A DNA stretch of 9,467 bases from the NCBI GenBank assembly GCA_015485845.1, contig WFSU01000181.1:1-9467 (forward strand), in the 5' to 3' direction. Below are positions 6,437 to 9,467 of the stretch, piece after piece; positions within the stretch are counted from its first letter, which is position 1, and each line of letters begins with the position of its first letter. A model generated the notes under the pieces. That model searched no databases. It was not told where the DNA came from and saw only the letters and a program-made list of their open reading frames with translations. A program made the position numbers and the translations under genes. This stretch comes from Nitratifractor sp. GTDB taxonomy: Bacteria; Campylobacterota; Campylobacteria; Campylobacterales; Sulfurovaceae.

Positions 6437-7097
6437 TTTTGATATCCTGAACGGATTTTCTCTTCTCTACATTGAGGACGAAGCCGACCTGCTGCTGCAC
6501 ACCAAAACCGTCTTGGAAGATTTTGCCAGAAGCATCCATGCGGTACGCACCTGCAAGGAGGCGTATGAGGTGCTGCGTACCGAATCGATCGATGTCATCA
6601 TTTCGGACATTCTGCTTGAGAATGAAAGCGGTATCGAGTGCCTCAAGCATATCCGCAGGGAGTTGGGGATGGAGATCCCGGCGATCTTCACCACGGCGTA
6701 CACCGATACGGAGTTTCTCCTCGGAGCAATCGAGCTCAAGGTCGAAGCGTACATCGTCAAACCGATCAACATCAAAGCCCTCCTCAATGCCCTGCACGAT
6801 GTCCTGCTCCCTAAAATACAGCAAAAAGAGATCAACCGTACGTACAATATGATCAAAACCATCTCGGTCGTCACGGACGGCAAACAGGTCGATCTCGTGC
6901 GCTTCATCCTCAATCACCTCGACCAAGAGGATGTCCTCAACTACTCCTACGCGGAGATCATGGAAGAGACCGGCATCAGCAAACCCACCATCGTCAAACT
7001 CTTCCGCCAACTCTCCGATCAGGGCATCCTCACCAAGATTCAAAATGGAAAGTATCGATTTGATGAGACGAAACTGCCGTTTCCGGAGAGAGGGTAG
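6423..7097 (+). CDS. Response regulator with C-terminal winged-helix-like output domain
   Basis: A 224-aa regulator. The receiver domain (about 12-130) has the acidic pocket Glu18/Asp19, phosphoacceptor Asp62 (IISDILL), Thr90/Thr91 and Lys113 (VKP). After a helical linker (about 131-168), the C-terminal part (about 169-215) reads as a small winged helix-turn-helix: YSYAEIMEETGISKPTIVK, then KLFRQLSDQGIL and a short basic wing (TKIQNGKYRF). This is not the OmpR or NarL type; it recalls MarR/Crp-like or replication-initiator wings, so it probably binds DNA, but the target is unknown. The start overlaps the kinase gene by 14 nt, with AGGAG 7 nt upstream. Last gene of the sensory operon; a terminator follows 34 nt after the stop. 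The divergently placed formate dehydrogenase operon is the nearest plausible target (inference). Confidence 0.9.
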   Translation: MNRRDFDILNGFSLLYIEDEADLLLHTKTVLEDFARSIHAVRTCKEAYEVLRTESIDVIISDILLENESGIECLKHIRRELGMEIPAIFTTAYTDTEFLLGAIELKVEAYIVKPINIKALLNALHDVLLPKIQQKEINRTYNMIKTISVVTDGKQVDLVRFILNHLDQEDVLNYSYAEIMEETGISKPTIVKLFRQLSDQGILTKIQNGKYRFDETKLPFPERG

Positions 7098-7098
7098 A

Positions 7099-7126
7099 GA
7101 ATTAGGAGTGAGGAATTAGGAATTTT
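7099..7126. repeat. Heptamer tandem repeat block A (about four units)
   Basis: Four consecutive 7-nt units starting at 7099 follow GAATTAG; the first and third are identical, the second is GAGTGAG and the fourth GAATTTT. The block begins one base after the response-regulator stop codon and precedes the terminator. Confidence 0.65.
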
Positions 7127-7131
7127 GGTAT

Positions 7132-7155
7132 GCGTTGCCTTGCAACGCTTTTATT
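7132..7155 (+). terminator. Rho-independent terminator of the sensory operon
   Basis: A perfect 7-bp stem GCGTTGC/GCAACGC (7132-7138 with 7142-7148) with a 3-nt loop is followed by TTTTATT (7149-7155). It lies 34 nt after the response-regulator stop. On the minus strand there is no T-run after the stem, so it should act mainly on plus-strand transcripts. Confidence 0.75.
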
Positions 7156-7183
7156 GCAGAAGCCCCAGCCTCTTTTGAAAAAC

Positions 7184-7211
7184 CAATCACGAATTACGAA
7201 TCATCCATTAC
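7184..7211. repeat. Heptamer tandem repeat block B (four units)
   Basis: Four consecutive 7-nt units (CAATCAC, GAATTAC, GAATCAT, CCATTAC) end just before the mrp stop codon. They share the GAATTA core with block A, on the other side of the terminator. Between the blocks (7127-7183) I see only the terminator hairpin and unremarkable sequence. Confidence 0.6.
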
Positions 7212-7213
7212 CC

Positions 7214-8299
7214 CTAAAACATCGTCGGTTGCACCGCGCTGTTGTCCACACCCCCTTCAGCATTGATCGCCTGAATTTGCTCCCAGAGGGTGTCGGCGGC
7301 CTGGAGGTAACGGCGGGTGACCGGGTCGTCGGGAGCCAGCGTGACGATGGGCATGCCCGCATCGCCCCCTTCGCGGACGGTGGGTTCGATGGGGATCTCG
7401 GCCAGCACGCGGGTCTCGTAGGCATCGGCGAGATGGTGGGCGGTGCCTTTGCCAAAAATGGGGTATTCGGTGCCGGTCTCGGGGCAGATGAAGCCGCTCA
7501 TATTTTCGACGATTCCGGCGATGGGGATGTTGAGCTGCCCGAACATATCGAGTGCCCGGACGGTATCATCGAGGGCGACCTTTTGCGGGGTGGTGACGCA
7601 GACCCCGGCGGTGATGGGGAGGCTCTGCGCGAGGGTGATCTGCGCATCGCCGGTGCCGGGAGGCATGTCGAAGAGGAGTACATCGATCTCTCCCCATTTG
7701 ATATCCACGAGCATCTGGTCGATCGCCTGGGTGACCATGGCACCTTTCCAGAGCAAGGAGGCATCCCGAGCGATCAGGGAGCCCATCGACATCACTTTGA
7801 TCCCGTGGGCGGGGATGGGCTTGATGGTGTTGCCGACAAAGACCGGCTCCACGCCGTCGATCCCCATCATCCGGGGGATATTGGGGCCGTAGACATCGAC
7901 ATCGAGCAGTCCGACGCGGATGCCGCGCTGGGCAAGGGCGAGGGCGAGGTTGACGCTGGTGGTCGATTTGCCCACGCCTCCTTTTCCGGAGCTGACCATC
8001 ACGAAGCTTTGGATAGCGGGGAGGGCGTTGAAGCCGTTGGAACTGGTCTGTCGGGGCAGGGGTGGGGTGTCGATGGTGAGCTCCGCGAGCGGGATGCCGG
8101 CTGCTTCGAGGCGTTGGGTCACTTCGAGGCGGAGTTGTTCGGAGACTTCACCGGCGGCCGAGGGGATTGAGAGGGTGATGAGTGCCCCCGCGTCGCTCGA
8201 TTCGGCACGGGTGACGAAGCCGAACTCCACGATGGTTTTAGGGAATCCGGGGTAGGGAATGCGGGCAAGGATATCGGTGATAGCAGAGATTGCAGCCAT
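7214..8299 (-). CDS. mrp: Mrp/NBP35-family iron-sulfur cluster carrier ATPase
   Basis: A 361-aa cytoplasmic P-loop protein of the Mrp/ApbC family, which carries [4Fe-4S] clusters to apo-enzymes using ATP. An N-terminal MIP18/DUF59 domain (about 1-80) precedes the ATPase domain, which has the deviant Walker A SSGKGGVGKSTTS (103-115, Lys106 and Lys111), the LLDVDVYGPN motif (131-140) and DMPPGTGD (211-218). The ENMSGFICPETGTEYPIFG region (265-283), where the family often carries CxxC, has only Cys272; the second position is Thr. Dimer cluster binding through a single Cys would be unusual, so this may be a lineage variant or use another ligand. The ATG at 8299 has AGGAG 5 nt upstream. It is transcribed alone and convergent with the sensory operon; Fe-S enzymes such as the dehydrogenase could be clients, but mrp is a general housekeeping gene. 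Confidence 0.93.
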   Translation of the reverse strand: MAAISAITDILARIPYPGFPKTIVEFGFVTRAESSDAGALITLSIPSAAGEVSEQLRLEVTQRLEAAGIPLAELTIDTPPLPRQTSSNGFNALPAIQSFVMVSSGKGGVGKSTTSVNLALALAQRGIRVGLLDVDVYGPNIPRMMGIDGVEPVFVGNTIKPIPAHGIKVMSMGSLIARDASLLWKGAMVTQAIDQMLVDIKWGEIDVLLFDMPPGTGDAQITLAQSLPITAGVCVTTPQKVALDDTVRALDMFGQLNIPIAGIVENMSGFICPETGTEYPIFGKGTAHHLADAYETRVLAEIPIEPTVREGGDAGMPIVTLAPDDPVTRRYLQAADTLWEQIQAINAEGGVDNSAVQPTMF

Positions 8300-8329
8300 A
8301 AGGGCTCCTGATGATTTTTATATGTGCGC

Positions 8330-8338
8330 ATTGTACCA
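8330..8338 (-). promoter_or_regulatory. Putative extended -10 promoter of mrp
   Basis: The minus strand reads TGGTACAAT, an extended -10 (TGn plus TACAAT). Transcription would start near 8323, leaving about 23 nt of leader with AGGAG before the ATG at 8299. No -35 hexamer is evident, as allowed for extended -10 promoters. Confidence 0.45.
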
Positions 8339-8355
8339 TGTGGTTATTTACACGA

Positions 8356-8377
8356 GTTGAGATTGCGTTGAGGTTGG
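8356..8377 (+). promoter_or_regulatory. 11-bp-period direct repeat, candidate OmpR/PhoB-type regulator site
   Basis: GTTGAGATTGC (8356-8366) is followed directly by GTTGAGGTTGG (8367-8377), matching at 9 of 11 positions. OmpR/PhoB-family regulators bind direct repeats with 11-bp period, often replacing the -35 region. This one covers the -35 position for the -10 box at 8393 and lies upstream of a gene for such a regulator. Confidence 0.5.
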
Positions 8378-8382
8378 CCAGA

Positions 8383-8398
8383 TATAATCGGGTATAAT
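8383..8398 (+). promoter_or_regulatory. Two tandem -10 boxes of the response regulator/kinase operon
   Basis: Consensus TATAAT occurs twice, at 8383-8388 and 8393-8398, ten bases apart. Starts would fall near 8395 or 8405, giving short leaders before the ATG at 8418. Neither has a good -35 at 17 bp. Confidence 0.55.
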
Positions 8399-8417
8399 CT
8401 CTCCTATGAGGTCAACA

Positions 8418-9095
8418 ATGAACACGATCAAAAAACGGATTCTCCTGCTCGAAGACGATCTTCAGCTCCATGCAACGGTCAAGCAGTTCCTCGAGCTGCG
8501 AGGTTACGAAGTTGTCGGAGCATTTGATGCGCATGAAGCACAGGATCGGCTCTATGAAACGCCGGTGGATTTGATGCTTCTGGATGTCAAAGTACCGTAC
8601 CAGAGCGGGTTTGATCTCCTCGGGCAGCTGCGTGCCGAGGGAAACGATACCCCGGCGATCTTCGTCACGTCTCTCAGCGGTGTGGAAGATGTCGAGCGGG
8701 GCTTTGCACACGGGGGTGATGACTACATCCGCAAGCCCTTTGCCCTCAAGGAGCTCTCGGTTCGGATCGAATCGCTCCTCAAACGCAGTTACGGCAGCCG
8801 GGAAGCGACGATGGACATAGGGGGTGGGTTGGTCTTTGACCTCGATCACTCCCTCCTGCTCCGCGACGGACGCACTGTAGCTCTCAAAACCAAAGAGCTC
8901 AAACTCCTCTCTCTTTTTCTCCGGCATCCCAATGAGTTACTCGATTATGAGCGGATTTATCAGGCACTTTGGAGCTACGAGGAAGAGCCCAACCCGGCAT
9001 CGCTCCGCACCTACGTCGGTACGCTGCGCCAGGAGCTGGGCAAAGAGCGAATCGAGACGATCAAAAACACAGGGTACCGTTTTGTCCGAGAGTGA
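8418..9095 (+). CDS. OmpR/PhoB-family response regulator
   Basis: A 225-aa transcriptional regulator. The receiver domain (about 6-123) shows Glu12/Asp13/Asp14, phosphoacceptor Asp56 (LMLLDVKVP), Thr84 and Lys106 (RKPF). The C-terminal winged helix (about 135-224) has the OmpR-type landmarks LKTKELKLLSLFLRHP, the transactivation and recognition helices around ASLRTYVGTLRQEL, and the final wing ending GYRFV. I chose the ATG at 8418 because GAGG (8408-8411) lies 6 nt upstream; the ATG at 8406 would start at or before the expected 5' end of the message from the promoter at 8393. It is divergent from mrp and overlaps the kinase gene that follows by 14 nt, forming a two-component pair. The direct repeat upstream suggests autoregulation. 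The signal and targets are unknown. Confidence 0.93.
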   Translation: MNTIKKRILLLEDDLQLHATVKQFLELRGYEVVGAFDAHEAQDRLYETPVDLMLLDVKVPYQSGFDLLGQLRAEGNDTPAIFVTSLSGVEDVERGFAHGGDDYIRKPFALKELSVRIESLLKRSYGSREATMDIGGGLVFDLDHSLLLRDGRTVALKTKELKLLSLFLRHPNELLDYERIYQALWSYEEEPNPASLRTYVGTLRQELGKERIETIKNTGYRFVRE

Positions 9096-9467
9096 AAAAC
9101 GCAGTCTGATCCGCTTCCTCGTGATCTATCTGGTCTCGACGTTTGTGCTGTTTGCGCTGGTGTCGTGGATCTTTTATCATGCGACCGAACGTAACATTCA
9201 TCAGCAGCAGGAACGTGTTCTTGAGAGTGAGATTGCCCATATTCTGACTCGCTTGCGTACGCTGCATGTCTCGGATGCACCGACGTTGTTGTATCCCAAA
9301 AATAACGGCATCTCTTCGGCTATTTTTGACATCGATCGTCATTATATTTTTGGCAACTTCCCCCACCCATCCTCTCTGGATACTCCTGAAAATCCAGATG
9401 TGTTGCGTCGCGTCGTGCCGGTCGATCCCCACTATCTCGGGGCGGCGTATCTGCTGGTGAGCCGCCC
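9082..9467 (+). CDS. Sensor histidine kinase, N-terminal part (TTG start, runs off window)
   Basis: An open frame with no stop from 9082 to the window end encodes 128 visible residues. It starts with a charged N-terminus (SESEKRSLIRF), one strong membrane segment (about 11-31, LVIYLVSTFVLFALVSWIFY), and then the start of a periplasmic sensing region containing a helical stretch (HQQQERVLESEIAHIL) and a compact part with AIFDIDRHYIF. This is the usual N-terminus of a two-TM sensor kinase, and the gene follows an OmpR-type regulator with a 14-nt overlap; the kinase core must lie beyond the edge, so the kinase call rests on context. The best start is TTG at 9082, with AGGG 7 nt upstream; no in-frame ATG is available before the membrane segment. 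A GTG inside the membrane segment would destroy it. Confidence 0.8.
   Translation, partial: MSESEKRSLIRFLVIYLVSTFVLFALVSWIFYHATERNIHQQQERVLESEIAHILTRLRTLHVSDAPTLLYPKNNGISSAIFDIDRHYIFGNFPHPSSLDTPENPDVLRRVVPVDPHYLGAAYLLVSR

Noticed and set aside
7130..8170. 346-aa plus-strand open frame opposite mrp
   Set aside because: Its start codon lies at the terminator hairpin and the sequence is Gly/Asp-rich antisense of a conserved ATPase; no ribosome site.
8406..8417. ATG at 8406 as start of the OmpR-type regulator
   Set aside because: It has no ribosome site and lies at the expected transcript start; the ATG at 8418 has GAGG at 6 nt.

Overview
The window looks chromosomal and most likely comes from a member of the Campylobacterota (epsilonproteobacteria, Sulfurimonas/Sulfuricurvum-like). 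The basis is recognition of families: a selenocysteine formate dehydrogenase cluster of the layout seen in that group, a histidine kinase with the HQWRQPL-type phosphoacceptor motif common there, and short AT-rich promoter regions between rather GC-balanced genes. The genus is inference. No mobile element, tRNA, rRNA or CRISPR array was seen.

Left part, minus strand (1-3494): a formate dehydrogenase operon read right to left. It begins with a 562-aa polyferredoxin-like protein, then a TorD-family chaperone (8-nt overlap), a strong intra-operon hairpin, a 65-aa Tat-signal protein of the formate dehydrogenase region, and the start of the catalytic subunit FdhA, cut by the window edge. FdhA has an in-frame TGA at 137-139 that is very likely read as selenocysteine: the frame continues with typical FDH sequence to the window edge, and a SECIS-like hairpin lies 18 nt after the TGA.

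Centre, plus strand (3624-7097): a divergently transcribed three-gene sensory operon with overlapping genes: a membrane-anchored type-1 periplasmic binding protein, a two-TM sensor histidine kinase, and a response regulator with a non-standard winged-helix output. The layout recalls TorT/TorS/TorR. With the shared 129-bp control region, which carries two inverted repeats, it is a good candidate for a signal-responsive regulator of the formate dehydrogenase operon. That link is inference.

Right part (7098-9467): a 116-bp gap holds a rho-independent terminator flanked by two blocks of 7-nt repeats. Then comes mrp (minus strand), an Fe-S cluster carrier ATPase in which the usual CxxC has only one Cys. 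Divergent from it is a second two-component pair: an OmpR/PhoB-family regulator followed by a sensor kinase that appears to start at TTG and runs off the window. An 11-bp-period direct repeat just upstream of the regulator's -10 boxes suggests autoregulation.

No gene-free stretch exceeds 130 bases.
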